Origin: Bolinopsis microptera
Taxonomy: Eukaryota; Ctenophora; Tentaculata; Lobata; Bolinopsidae
DNA: 64,000 nucleotides
Direction: 5' to 3'
Assembly (NCBI RefSeq): GCF_026151205.1
Contig: NC_087073.1
Span: 17,131,837-17,195,836 of the forward strand
Of this stretch, positions 1-12,354 are shown one piece after another. Position numbers and translations under genes: made by a program. Under the pieces are notes generated by a model. The model made no database searches and was not told the DNA's origin. It saw nothing but the letters and a program-made list of their open reading frames with translations. Numbering within the stretch: position 1 is the first letter of the stretch; every line of letters starts with the position of its first letter.

Positions 1-1275
1 ACCAGACTCAATGTCCCCAAGTCGGGTGGTTGCTATCTGCACTCCCCACCAGGCTCAATGTCCCCAAGTCAGGTGGTTGTTATCTACACTCTCCACTAGA
101 CTCAATGTCCCCACGTCGGGTGGTTGTTATCTACACTCCCCATCAGACTCAATGTCCCCAAGTCGGGTGGTTGTTATCTACACTCCCCATCAGACTCAAT
201 GTCCCCAAGTCGGGTGGTTGTTATCTACACTCCCCACCAGACTCAATGTCCCCAAGTCGGGTGGTTGTTATCTACACTCCCCACCAGACTCAATGTCCCC
301 AAGTCGGGTGGTTGTTATCTACACTCCCCATCAGACTCAATGTCCCCAAGTCGGGTGGTTGTTATCTACACTCCCCATCAGACTCAATGTCCCCAAGTCG
401 GGTGGTTGTTATCTACACTCCCCACCAGACTCAATGTCCCCAAGTCGGGTGGTTGTTATCTACACTCCCCACCAGACTCAATGTCCCCAAGTCGGGTGGT
501 TGTTATCTACATGCTCCCCATCAGACTCAATGTCCCCAAGTCGGGTGGTTGTTATCTACACTCCCCATCAGACTCAATGTCCCCAAGTCGGGTGGTTGTT
601 ATCTACACTCTCCATCAGACTCAATGTCCCCAAGTCGGGTGGTTGTTATCTACACTCCTCACCAGACTCGATGTCCCCAAGTCGGGTGGTTGTTATCTAC
701 ACTCCCCACCAGACTCGATGTCCCCAAGTCGGGTGGTTGTTATCTACACTCCCCACCAGACTCAATGTCCCCAAGTCGGGTGGTTGCTATCTGCACTCCC
801 CACCAAGCTCAATGTCCCCAAGTCAGGTGGTTGTTATCTACACTCTCCACTAGACTCAATGTCCCCACGTCGGGTGGTTGTTATCTACACTCCCCATCAG
901 ACTCAATGTCCCCAAGTCGGGTGGTTGTTATCTACACTTCCACCAGGCTCAATGTCCCCAAGTCGGGTGGTTGTTATCTACACTCCCCACTAGACTCGAT
1001 GTCCCCAAGTCGGGTGGTTGTTATCTACACTTCCCACCAGACTCAATGTCCCCACGTCGGGTGGTTGTTATCTACACTCCCCACCAGACTCAATGTCCCC
1101 AAGTCAGGTGGTTGTTATCTACACTCCCCACCAGACTCAATGTCCCCAAGTCGGATGGCTGTTATCTACACTCCCCACCAGACTCAATGTCCCCAAGTCG
1201 GGTGGTTGTTATCTACACTCCTCACTAGACTCAATGTCCCCAAGTCGGGTGGTTGTTATCTACACTCCCCATCAG
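1..1275 (+). repeat. 47-bp minisatellite ending at an intron 3' splice site
   Basis: About 27 head-to-tail copies of a 47-bp unit run from the first base of the window to 1275, so the array continues to the left. Each unit contains ATGTCCCCAAGTCGGGTGG and ends in CTCCCCACCAG or CTCCCCATCAG. Because 47 is not a multiple of 3, all three forward frames stay open over long stretches and give meaningless repetitive ORFs. The last unit ends with CCCCATCAG exactly at the acceptor of the first visible alpha2delta exon at 1276, so the array supplies the 3' end of that intron. Unit variants differ by single bases such as CCACTAG or GTCAGG. Confidence 0.97.
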
Positions 1276-4200
1276 ACTGGTTCAGCGACGTTGCTACAGT
1301 ATATTGGCACCCCTCAGGGGGTCATGAGAGGGTATCCCTCCTATTACACACCCAGAGTGGGAAAGTGGGTCACCTACGATCACCGCTTCAGAATATGGTT
1401 TGTATTTTTTTCGTCATGCCACTAAATTTAAGAGCAGTATGTTAACTAATTTTTTTTAATTTGTGTTCAGTCATGGAATTGAATGAATACTACCGCCTAA
1501 AAGGCAATGTACAAATTGATTCTAGGTACGCAGTAGGAGCGATGGAATCAAACAAAGTGGTTTTCCTCATGGACAAGAGTGGAACTCTTGTAGGTGAACC
1601 TGTGAAACTTATGAGGGAGATGGCTATCAACATTATCAAGACCATGATATCCGACGAAGACTACATATCAGTCCTCACCTTCAACCAAATAGTGGAACCC
1701 TTAGGTACATTACCGTTCAATAAAGTTGTGAAAACTAGACCCACGCGGTTCAAAACACCTGCTGCTGGCTTCACAAACAAATCGCAACTATGATTGTAAA
1801 ATTTTGCTACAAGGGCGTTGTTCGTGATGGCGTTGTTCGTGATGGCGTTGTTCGTGGGGAATTATTTTTTGCAAGATAGTAATGGTAGAGTGGTTATCTA
1901 TGTTGTATAGCAGAAAGATTTCCGATTGGTCACTTATTTGACCACTTAACAAAATAACTCACAACTTAAATCGTTTTATGAGGTCATACTTTTAATTTAT
2001 GAGGCTGTGAAATATTACAGACGGAATTCTGAATATTAGGAACCGGTGATGCAGGTCACTGTAAGTCAGTATTCCATTTGTTGCAGTGAAGAATATGTTG
2101 TTCGATGCACTAAGATTTTAAAATGTTGACTATTTGACTAACCGTCTGTTCGGCTGAAGGACTAAGTGATGCTACGTGAAAATATCAAAGACTCATTGTC
2201 ATTGGATCAAATTATAGTTGATCGAACAGAGACGGTAATATAATTAAAATTGGACAATGTAGAACTATCTGCTGTCACAGTTGCACAACGAATAAACGCA
2301 CGCTATACAAACATCTCAATGACATTGCCAATTTGCTGACAGGAATTTCTATCACAGGCTGTGGAACAAAATTAGTGCGGGCTAGAAGCAGGATAAAAAC
2401 CATTCTCGGCGAACAAATCCGCAAAATAAGTCCCGAGGGCGCGGGAAACCTAACAGAAGCTATCCGAATGGGATTCGAGGTCCTTAACAACTCCAAGTAA
2501 GCCATAGTAATGGTGGTGGTGGTTATCGCGGAGAGCGTTTTCAAAAAGTTAATCTCTTAGTTGCGGTATAACTTTGAACTTGGGAAGCTTTTCCACAAAT
2601 GTTGCAATTATTGAAATATGCGAACTACACGTAGAAATGGTGCAAATTAATTGTTTTAGTAATCATGGGAAATTTGTTTGAGGTTAAAGTTTCTCTTTGA
2701 TTATAATACATGTCCGTTTCAACATGCCTGATTGAGACCAGCTTTCAAGCGGGTCACGTAATGCATACTGTAGTGCGACACGTACTCTAGTGCGACACGT
2801 ACCCTAGTGCGAAACCTCCAAGATCGACACTGTCGCACTAGAGTACGCTACCTGGATCGTAGTGCGACACGTACTGTAGTGCGATAAAAGGTGTTTTTGT
2901 CGGACTTCGCACTACAATACGTGTCGCACTAGAGTACGTGTCGCACTACAGTACGATTACCCTTCCAAGCTTCTAGTTCTGTTATGTAGGTTTAATCTTT
3001 GAAACATATTACTTGATTTAAGCAATCTAAAACTATAAACCACCCAACATGAAAAGTCAGGTGACATGTCACTCCACTCTGGTGCTGTTTACTGACTACA
3101 CTCAAACCGATGTGGCGGAGATCATCAGAAATATAACAGTGAGTTGAGTTTATATTTGACCGAGCAAGATGCTAAACATTGACTACGACCTGGAGAGAGC
3201 ACACAATTGCAAGAACTCTGACATATTTTGACATGACAACTATTGACTTAAATTGCTGTCGAAACTCTACGTTGATTAACCGCACGTCAAAACCTCGGCA
3301 TCGTGTCTAACTTTAAATAATCTAAAGTGGATTTGCAATTTAGATTAAATTGAAATTCCGGAATTGAACTGGTTTATAATGCAATATTAAACGGATTATG
3401 TTCTGAAACCATTTCTGCGGACCTTCTGCTTATAACCTTATATCCACAAAATCAGTGTTTTCTGCTGCATAAATCTTAATTAATCGCGGCAGCGTTTTGC
3501 CAAAAGTAAAACGACCCAGTAGTATGTCTAATTGTTGATGAGATACCCAACGATCAGAAATTTAAAATGTTAAGCATTGTAGAACTTGAGGTGCTTAGCA
3601 ATGTCAATACTTCAATGGTCAGAAAGCAAAAACTGATCACTGATGGATGTCCCTTTACAATTGCAGAAGATTCGTCGGTAAAGATAGTAATCCTACAAGT
3701 CAGTAAAGACATTATGTTTGCGAGGGACCTGAGGAAAGCAGCTGCAGAACTGAAAGGTTTCTACGCCAGGATAGAAGACCTTTCTGATATCAGCCCAACT
3801 ATATTGGAGCTTACTAGCGCTTATACTTCTTTGGTTGATGACGATGACCTTCAGGTACATTGTACATTAATTCAAAATTTTCATAAAATGAACGAGCAAA
3901 ATGTTATAGTAAACAGTAGAGATTGGATATTGTTGGTTGAGTACATCATAGAATTTCCATAGTCTTTTCTATTCAGGAATCATCAGAAAGCACACATTCA
4001 GAAAAATTAACTCAGTTTGAGGTACTATAAATATTAACAAATGTTATTGAAACATCTTTCGGTTAATTCTATCTATCGAGACATCTTTCTCTTCTGTTAG
4101 TTATTCATTATAGATATGTATCATCTTCTTGATATGCCACATTTTGAATTATCTATACACGTTATGACTTTAATGTATATAATCTCTTCGCCCTCTGGTT

Positions 4201-7200
4201 TTACCTTTTATACTTGTTCCACTTACGCCTAAATGTATAAAATGTATCCCTTATAAAGACAATGCAAGTTCTTGACATTATAATATAGCTATCTCTCTGC
4301 TACCCTTTGTACTTTTGTAGTAACTTTTGTGAAATGTAAAATATTTAAGGTAATCTTGTCCATTTTATAGAAAATACATAAAAACAGATTAAGTTGATTT
4401 AGACAATTGATTTAGAATAAGAATCGTTTAAAAAAAGTTTGTGGACATTACACAACTTCAAATGAGGACCTAAAAAAATGAAAGTGAAGTATGATTTTAT
4501 AGCGGCACGCTATAGTTATATATCCAAAGGACCAACGCCGGATCGTTATGGAACAGTGAAACTATTTCCACTGGCCAGTATATTAATCTGTTTTAATTGA
4601 AATAAACACAAATTTTATAAATCTATTTTTATAGTTTAATCGGTCTAATGAATCAATTTTTTGTATAAGTGGTCATGTAAAAATAAAATGGGGTTTGGCA
4701 AATTTCGAAGTAATTTTTGGTTTTTATTCTATACTTCCCGTTGATAATCATGATCTTAAAATAATTAGGCTGTAAAAATTACGAACACTCAATTGTTACA
4801 AAAATAAACTTGACAAAACTGGTTTTTTGTCATAAAATTGTCATAAAAATATTTTTGATAAAATCTGATTTCATTTTAGGACGAATCCGAATGGATAGAT
4901 TATGAAACCACAAATCACGTAAATATACCGCAATGCTATTTATATTAGGTTGTCAGTTGGCATCAAGTTGGCTGCTTTGAAGGTTTGAATAATAACCAAC
5001 GAAATCTAGCTAAGAATTTACAATTACAATTGCAAAGATTGATCAATGCATGCGCCCAGCTGAAAATTGTTGAGGAACTATTTATAGTTCCTCAACAATT
5101 TTCAGCTTATAAATTCTAAGCATTCGATGCAACATTTATACTACAAATACAGCATATATATTTATACTACAGCAAATAACAAAATCACGATAACTTTTGT
5201 AAGTTAGACGGTTGAGCCTTAATGGTGAGAGGGCCTACTTATTATATAGTTATTATATAGTTATTTTGAGATATAACATTTATATTTACGGGCGATTCTA
5301 AATTAATACAAATTTTGCTCAACTTTATATTTTCATGACGCCAACTGCTTGACAGAAATATTATCGTATTTAGAATTGATATAATTCCGCGGACTATACC
5401 TCGTGAAATTCGCTGCGAAATTGGAATGACAAAGCCGCATGACGGCATGATGGCAGAGTTTGACCTCGAATGATTATGCCAAAATCTTGCCGATCGTTTC
5501 TTGGGAACCAATTAGAAACTGTGACAACTGTACTGAAGATTTTAATTCGATATTTGTAATGTTGGCACATGAAGCTAAATTAACTGCGATTATCAGACAG
5601 AAATGATTTATTGATAGCTGAAGCATGGCAGTGATTGCTCAGGGCATGTCAGGTGCTTATATTACTAATTACTAATGCCACGTTAATGACATGTTGTCTA
5701 CGGAACGGCTTTTGATTGCTGGAGGGGTTTTTGCTTGATTTTAAAATCTTGCTGGGCGTTTCTGCTTCCGCAACACTATATCGGTGAAGGTGTCGGATTA
5801 GCTCGTTTAGCCAAATACTCGATAATCGAATGATTCGTGGTTTTACGAATCCGCTGTCCAATTATAGTACCCAGACAAGTTCTAAATCTTGAATTCTGGC
5901 AATACAAGTACTTTGCTGGTTATTTTAAGTCCTGACAGAAAACTGTGGTGACATATTCATAGGCAAATAAATTAGTTGAACTAACCTCCACCTGCACTAT
6001 AGCTGCTGGTGAACTAACTTCAACTGTGCTAGGTTAAAACCACGCCAATGTATTTGGACGCCTCCACCGAGGAATACATCACCACTTTGGTTCTTCCAGT
6101 TGTCACAGATAAGGTAATATAGATATTATCTCTTATTAATATATCTTTCTATAACTCTAGAATTTCACAAACGAAAGAATTTATTCTTTTAAGAATAGCA
6201 GATTATTGGCTGAATTCAGAGAACTCCAAAACTGGTTCCCACAAAAATTCACATAAATTGTTCGGTAGTTAAGATTTGAATCGTAAGGCCATAAGAAATA
6301 TAATGCAATTACAAACTTCTTAATGTACTTATAGATGAGGCTTGGTGTGGTTCGATGCTTTAAGGTGGTAGTCAAGAGAAAAAAGATCTGAAGATCTTAA
6401 AAGGAATTGACTAACATGGTAGTGTACAGTCTCAATACTTAATATAAACGGTGGTCATCGCGGCAGGAGAAAAGATGCGGTAGCACTCACGCAACTCAGC
6501 CCCGGGCTAGTAAGAAACCTATTGTACGCAACAGGCATTCCGGCACAGGGACTGATGAGTGCAACCACGGCTTATAGTAGATAAGTTATATCGAAGTTTT
6601 TAGGAACGTCTAATTATAAAAATTCAGGTCGCGAACTGGACCAGGAAATCAAGTTTACGTCGAGAAAAAGGGTCCTTCCTAGGAGTCGCTGCAGTAGATG
6701 TAGAAGCAAAGAGTTTAGGACAGTACCCTCTATCTTCAACTAGGGGATGCTACGCTATCACTGTCGATCTGAAAGGTACTGAAGAACTGACAAAATAAAA
6801 TCTATCGTCAAGAATTTAACCCAAATTTTGACAGAGACTAAATTTAATTTAATAGGTTTGATGCGATATAATCTTAATCAAGTACTGACTTGACACTTGA
6901 TAAAGTTAGTTGATGTCAAATCAGCGAGTTAGTAGGTTGGCCGGCAGGCTTGAACATGTTGGGGTGTCTGGTAAGAGCTCACATCTTAAACGGGGATGTC
7001 ATTTTGACAACCTTGATCAGTACTCCAAATTCTCCATAGTGTTGATATGATTTATCACGGCTGTGTTTAGAAATAGAATAAGAAATAATGCAAAACTTTC
7101 GTATTTTAGAGAATTACGGCAATCGCCTTCCCATTAGTTAGTTAATTCTTTAATTCAATTAACCGTAATTTATGACTGATAAGTCAAAGTAATTACTTGT

Positions 7201-8158
7201 TATTATTAACTTATTAAGTCAGAGTTAGATATAGCACGTTAAAGTGCCAAATTCTTGCTTTACTTCATATTTTGTCAGCTATGAGTATGTGTCCTGACTG
7301 ACCAAAATATTTCATTAGATAATGTCTGAGGCTGCTGACAGCATGAACTTTCATAACTATACAGCTATATGAGACTTCAATCAAATCATGGCAAACCCAC
7401 CAGTTCCATTTAAGCACGACGCACGTGCCCTTATATCTGTGTCAAATCTTATCCCCAACTAGAATTTTAAGGGAAATGTCTAGAAACAGTGAAATATCCC
7501 CAGGAAGCGTACTGTACCACCCTGTGCTGTACAGTACAAAGGAGTCTATAGAGATAGATCAGAAGCTACACCTCTACTCCTACATCAACGACGCAAAGAC
7601 TATGAAAGAAGTGGAACGCGGCATGGTCTTTCAGAATCTTACTGAGCAAGCTGAGATGCTTTATGTAGAGGTACGAATAGTGACCACAAATACCGACCAC
7701 AAATATAGTGACCACAAACTAAACAATGGATACCAGATTGATAAACTGTCCACTGCAGAATTCTTAATATTATTATTAGAATTAGAAATGGCATATTTCA
7801 TTCTATAACATTTATTTAAATTGGAAGTGTCCATGGCGAAATTATCCCACAGCGAAGTTATTAGAAATATTCAGTTGCGCCCATTTTCCACACATTAACA
7901 GGTTCCTGGTTCTCAATCGACAATCAGTGACGTGATCTGATTCGTCATGTCAGATTCTTAAAACGAAAGTTACGTCCAGGGATTGGGCGTAACTATCCGG
8001 CAGCCTTCTCACCCTGATTTCCATTTCTCTTCAGGTATCAGATTCGTCCAGGTCGAATAGACAGCGCAGTTTTGCCAATAACTACTTTTTCAATGTGCTA
8101 ATAGCGGTTGATGACAAAACTTCTCTACTACACATATGTAACAGACAGACTTTGGCAT
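1276..8158 (+). CDS. CACNA2D: Voltage-gated calcium channel alpha2delta-like subunit, 5' exon block (partial)
   Basis: Extracellular auxiliary subunit that promotes surface delivery of Cav channels. Exons: 1276-1397, 1526-1704, 2358-2496, 3057-3138, 3558-3854, 3977-4021, 4880-4918, 6033-6113, 6628-6775, 7504-7670, 8035-8158. All have GT donors and AG acceptors and the reading phase is continuous across every junction. Exons 1-2 give the DHRFRIW segment leading into a von Willebrand A domain with a MIDAS-like DKSGT; the fifth position is Thr, not the usual Ser. SPEGAGNLTEA and VLFTDYT follow as later VWA motifs. The exon at 3558 could instead start slightly upstream, after GATGAG. Exons 6628-7670 form a Cache/dCache-like part (GYAF-type region read as CYAITVDLKG, then VLYHPVL). 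Signal peptide and VWA N-terminal region are missing, beyond the array. The family assignment rests on motif order; CACHD1-like is the alternative. The TTG-started ORF at 1461 includes intron sequence. Confidence 0.8.
1814..1857. repeat. 15-bp x 3 tandem repeat
   Basis: Three near-identical copies of GGCGTTGTTCGTGAT in an alpha2delta intron. The last copy ends GGGG instead of GATG. No function is apparent. Confidence 0.85.
2751..2961. mobile_element. Non-autonomous Mutator-like element, short copy
   Basis: A 211-bp element in an alpha2delta intron. Both ends carry inverted arrays of a 17-bp motif of the form GTACTCTAGTGCGACAC; three copies follow one another at 2764-2815. The interior adds more inverted copies, so it can fold extensively. 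It is flanked by CTTTCAAGC (2742-2750) and CTTCCAAGC (2962-2970), a 9-bp target duplication with one mismatch. It shares termini and motif with the 962-bp element at 45674. Long subterminal repeats plus 9-bp duplications fit the Mutator superfamily, but no transposase is present, so the superfamily is an inference. Confidence 0.75.
5058..5107. other. Perfect 23-bp stem / 4-nt loop palindrome
   Basis: AGCTGAAAATTGTTGAGGA and the following bases to 5080 are repeated as the exact reverse complement at 5085-5107, with TTTA as loop. It lies in an alpha2delta intron. There is no T-run or gene end nearby, so it is not a terminator. Confidence 0.9.
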
Positions 8159-8665
8159 GTGAGTAACAGATTTTTGCTTTTGAGAACGTGTTCATTGACT
8201 TAAATTTCTTCAATTGGTAAAACGATCAAATATTTCACGACAACTTCAAACTAAAAATGCGTTAACTGGCTGACTATTATGAATAATAGAATCATTCATA
8301 TGGAAATTAATCAAAATCACAACGAAAAACCTAAAAATAGATACATACATTCCACATTCTGGAAGGGAAGAATGATGGGGAACTAACCATATTATGTCAC
8401 GTTCCCGACTCAATTCCCGACCGTCAAGTTGGGTAACTTAATTATAATATCAATTTTCTTGTCAAAATACGACCACATATTATTAAAATGTCACCTCAAC
8501 ATAAGAAGCATAGAAACTGAGGAAGTGACCATATTCCTGGAATATTGCTCACGTATTTTGACACCATTCCGTTAAATAGCATGACAATTTTTGACAATTC
8601 ACAATCTTAGATACGTATATAGGCATGAAATCAAAGTATTTCCACTTCCCAGACAAGAACCCATG

Positions 8666-10456
8666 TCAAAATTCGACAGAATCCGGATCTGAATCGAAGC
8701 ATGCATCCATCGAGGAGAGAACATCATCTTCAGTCAACTGGTTTCCATCTAGCCACAGATCTTTAGTAAGTGTATAAGTTTCATCAGGAACTTCAGCAAA
8801 CATGTCCAGCCAAGGCATCCAGGTAAAATTGAAGTTTGCTGGGTTGGAAGCTGGATCATGTGGTTTGTTCCCCAAAGGCACAGCCGTGGCATTATAAGCC
8901 TTTATCTTTTCTGTAAGCATCTGGACAATGTCTGGAAACTTGTCTGACACATTTCTAGTTTCCGATGGATCCTCAATGATGTTGTATAACTCAATGTAGC
9001 TGTCGTGATGTCCACAGGTTTTCTCAATGTCAGTTAGTTCTGGAGCTGGATACCAACCGTTCGGAGGACCACCAGCACCAATGATAAGCTTCCACTCATT
9101 CCATCTCAGTCCTGCATGTGGCACTCTATGACCGCAAGCCACTGGTTTGGGGTCAATGTTTATAACAAATTCGGTTCTGTTAGATGGCAAGTTCTCTGAA
9201 ATAGCCAGCCATTGATCAATTCCATCAAGTGGTTTTGTTTTGATAGGATTATTAGGGTTCAATTTGCCTTGGAGACTAGCCAGTGACCAGAAAGTTGGCA
9301 GCCAGTCAGTGACATGTATCATGGCGTCAGACTTGGAAGGAGCTAACCTGTTTCTACCCCATATGAATGAAGGGGACCTAACGCCACCTTCATAAAGAGC
9401 CCGTTTACCGCCTCTGTAAGGATAATTGCTTGAGGTCACTTTTCCTACACAGTTCACATTGCCACCATTGTCTGAACTGAATACAATAATTGTGTTGTCT
9501 GCCAAACCTGTGCTCTCTAATGCTTGGGTGATGTTCCCAATTCCTTCATCCATAGAGCTTACCATTGCAGCGAATACCTTTTCCTTTTCATCTGTGATGT
9601 GGGAGGAAAATTGGTCGAGGTATCTTTGAGGAACCATATGTGGAGCATGGACACTTTGATAAGCTAAGTAAATGAAGAAAGGGTCCTCCTGAGATTTGAG
9701 CTTGTTAACCAGATCTACTGTGCGCTCTGAATACAACTCTGCGCTATATCTTCCGTCCAAATCCCAACGTAGTTCGTCCACAAACTTTCCATTTTCATCA
9801 AAGTAGTCACTTCTTAAGTCCAAGCCTTTCGAATTTCGATGGGAATCGTAGTTCTGTCCTCCCAAGTAGTAGCCAAAGAAATCATCAAATCCTCTATAAA
9901 GCGGTGTAAAGGCCCATTTATGCATGCCCATATGCCACTTCCCCACCGCATGAGTAGAGTAGTTGTACTCCTTGAGGACCTGAGGTATTATGGTCTCATC
10001 TAAAGGAAGTCCCCAAGGTTGGCCAGGATAGATAACGTCGTGTTGTAACCCCGTGTGGATGGGATATCTTCCTGACATGAGAGCACCTCTTGTTGGAGAG
10101 CAAACTTGTTGAACGTAGTTCTGCGTTAGTAAAACTCCTGATAAGGAGGAAAAAATATAAGATTTTGATAAAATCAGTTATCTTCTTTTCAATTTTTATT
10201 TAAATGAGTTACTTGATTGGTCAGGAAAAAAATTGAATATATTGTGAAAAAAATTTAATGAACATTTACCTTCCCTTGCGAGCCTGTTCAGATTTGGAGT
10301 TTCGACATGGCCATTTGTAAAACCAACATCAGAATGCCCTAAGTCATCACTCAGAATGTAAATTATGTTGGGTTGTTTTTCTGCATATTCACTGTTCTTC
10401 AAACTGATTGAGGTGCCATGGAAACAGAACAGCACACTGATATGAAACAGGTTCAT
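8666..10456 (-). CDS. ARSB: Arylsulfatase B-like sulfatase, copy 1 (intact, 552 aa)
   Basis: Two exons, 10270-10456 and 8666-10137, joined in phase (GG split after one base), encode 552 aa; human ARSB has 533. Predicted role is hydrolysis of sulfate esters, typically GalNAc-4-sulfate of dermatan or chondroitin sulfate, in the lysosome or extracellularly. An N-terminal signal peptide (about residues 1-19) is followed by the metal-binding SDDLGHSDVGF (Asp37/38). The sulfatase signature CSPTRG has its Cys at about 75, the residue converted to formylglycine. Further active-site motifs are VGKWHMGM, FSSDNGGN and GGKRALYEGGVRSPSF. All expected catalytic residues are present. The gene is antisense inside an alpha2delta intron and is the last in transcription order of four related copies. 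Substrate specificity against ARSI/ARSJ cannot be read from sequence alone. Confidence 0.93.
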
Positions 10457-10713
10457 CGAAATCTATAAAAACTCGAGGTTGAATGCCAAACAAACGAATG
10501 ACGAATTTTGATATTGCGTACAAGAAACAATATTTTATATCTTATCTTATCTGCAAGTGTTGAATTACATTTCCAAAGAAATTTAGATTCTGATTATGTG
10601 TTTTTCGTTCGACTTCATTGAAGTGTGTGATTCCTCCAGTCATGCAGGTCAAGCACAATAACAATATTGTCAGGATCTCAGATTATAATTTCACTTCGAC
10701 ATTTTTTCCCGAT

Positions 10714-12065
10714 CCATGACTCAGGTGCCGAAGGCACAAAAGAGTCAAGGTCAACGGTTAAAGAACGAGGTTTTTTCTGTAAACGGTAGCTTGTTTAATT
10801 AAAATGTCTGAGTCACCGGGAGTTCTAAACTGATCAACGATTTGGACAATAAAATTGGAAGTATTGAACAGTTTAGCGTATTTGTAATCGTCAAAATTCA
10901 ACAGTGTTAACGGGATCAAAGCATCCATATTTTGAAGAGATAATTTCATTCTCAGTGAGTTCATTTCCATAAAGTCACACATCTTTAGTAATCGTATATA
11001 CTTTATGTCTCCGGGACTTCAGCAAAAAAATCCAGCCAAGGCATCCAAGTGTAATTGAAGTGTTTTGGATCAGAAGCTGGATCATATAGTTTGTTTCCTA
11101 TCGGCACCGCTGTTGCATTGTAAGCCTTTATCTTCTCTGTAAGCATCTGGACAATGTTTGGAAACTTGTCTGACACATTCCTTGTTTCTGATGGATCCTC
11201 AATGATGTTGTATAACTCAATGTAGCTGTCGTGATGTCCACAGTTTTTCTCAATGTCAGTTAGTTCTGGAGCTGGATACCAACCGTTCGGAGGACCACCA
11301 GCACCAATGATAAGCTTCCACTCCTTCCATCTCAGTCCTGCATGTGGCACTCTATGACCGCAAGCCACTGGTTTGGGGTCAATGTTTATAACAAATTCGG
11401 TTCTGTTAGATGGCAAGTTCTCTGAAATAGCCAGCCATTGATCAATTCCATCGAGTGGTTTTGTTTTGATTGGATTATTAGGGTTCAATTTGCCTTGGAG
11501 ACTAGCCAGTGACCAGAAAGTTGGCAGCCAGTCAGTGACATGTATCATGGCGTCAGACTTGGAAGGAGCTAACCTGTTTCTACCCCATATGAATGAAGGG
11601 GACCTAACGCCACCCTCATAAAGAGCCCGTTTACCGCCTCTGTAAGGATAATTGCTCGATGTTACTTCTGGATCATGTACACAGTTCACATTGCCACCAT
11701 TGTCTGAACTGAATACAATAATTGTGTTGTCTGCCAAACCTGTGCTCTCTAATGCTTTGGTAATGTTCCCAATTCCTTCGTCCATAGCGCTCACCATTGC
11801 AGCGAATACTTTTTTATTTTCATCCATGATATGGGATGAGTATTGGTCGATGTATCTTTGAGGAACCATGTGCGGACCATGAACACTCTGATAAGCTAAG
11901 TAGATGAAGAAAGGGTCCTCCTGAGGTGTGAGTTTGTTAACCAGATCTACTGTGCGCTCTGAATACAACTCTGCGCTATATCTTCCGTCCAAATCCCAAC
12001 GTAGTTCGTCCACAAACTTTCCATTTTCATTAAAGTAATCAGTGGCTTGAGGTCACTCAGCCACT
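10714..12065. repeat. Tandem segmental duplication, proximal copy (1352-bp period)
   Basis: This block repeats 12066 to about 13395 at a constant offset of 1352 bp with very high identity. It carries the downstream tail and the 3' two-thirds of the arylsulfatase copy at 12355. The left edge is at CCATGACTCAGG in both copies. The right edge, after ATTAAAGTAATCA (ends about 12041), has a 23-bp filler at 12042-12064 that is itself a hairpin (GTGGC-TGAG arms against CTCA-GCCAC). The event is recent because the copies are nearly identical. Confidence 0.88.
11003..12043 (-). pseudogene. Arylsulfatase B-like fragment, copy 2
   Basis: A 5'-truncated duplicate of copy 3 exon 2. Coding similarity starts near the NENGKFVDELRW region and runs to a stop at EVPET. 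It lacks exon 1, the metal-binding DD motif, the CSPTR formylglycine signature and the GKWH motif, so it cannot be an active sulfatase. It retains FSSDNGGNV and GGKRALYEGG. It also lacks three bases present in copy 3 near its C-terminus (PET against PDET) and shares copy 3's premature stop, so the C-terminal damage predates the duplication. Its 5' break is at the 23-bp hairpin filler. Confidence 0.9.
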
Positions 12066-12354
12066 CCATGACTCAGGTGCCGAAGGCACAAAAGAGTCAA
12101 GGTCAACGGTTAAAGAACGAGGTTTTTTCTGTAAACGGTAGCTTGTTTAATTAAAATGTCTGAGTCACCGGGAGTTCTAAACTGATCAACGTTTTGGACA
12201 ATAAAATTGGAAGTATTGAACAGTTTAGCGTATTTGTAATCGTCAAAATTCAACAGTGTTAACGGGATCAAAGCATCCATATTTTGAAGAGATAATTTCA
12301 TTCTCAGTGAGTTCATTTCCATAAAGTCACACATCTTTAGTAATCGTATATACT

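Noticed and set aside
11-1445. Long overlapping ORFs (up to 471 codons) at the left end
   Set aside because: They are translations of the 47-bp tandem repeat in three frames; the period makes all forward frames open. The real exon starts at 1276.
1461-1525. Upstream part of the VWA ORF starting at a TTG
   Set aside because: Splice logic (donor 1397, acceptor TCTAG|G at 1525/1526) keeps phase and restores the family sequence; the upstream 65 bp are intron.
9426-9629. Plus-strand ORFs inside the arylsulfatases (also 11652, 13007, 17900)
   Set aside because: Antisense shadows of conserved coding sequence, repeated in every paralog.
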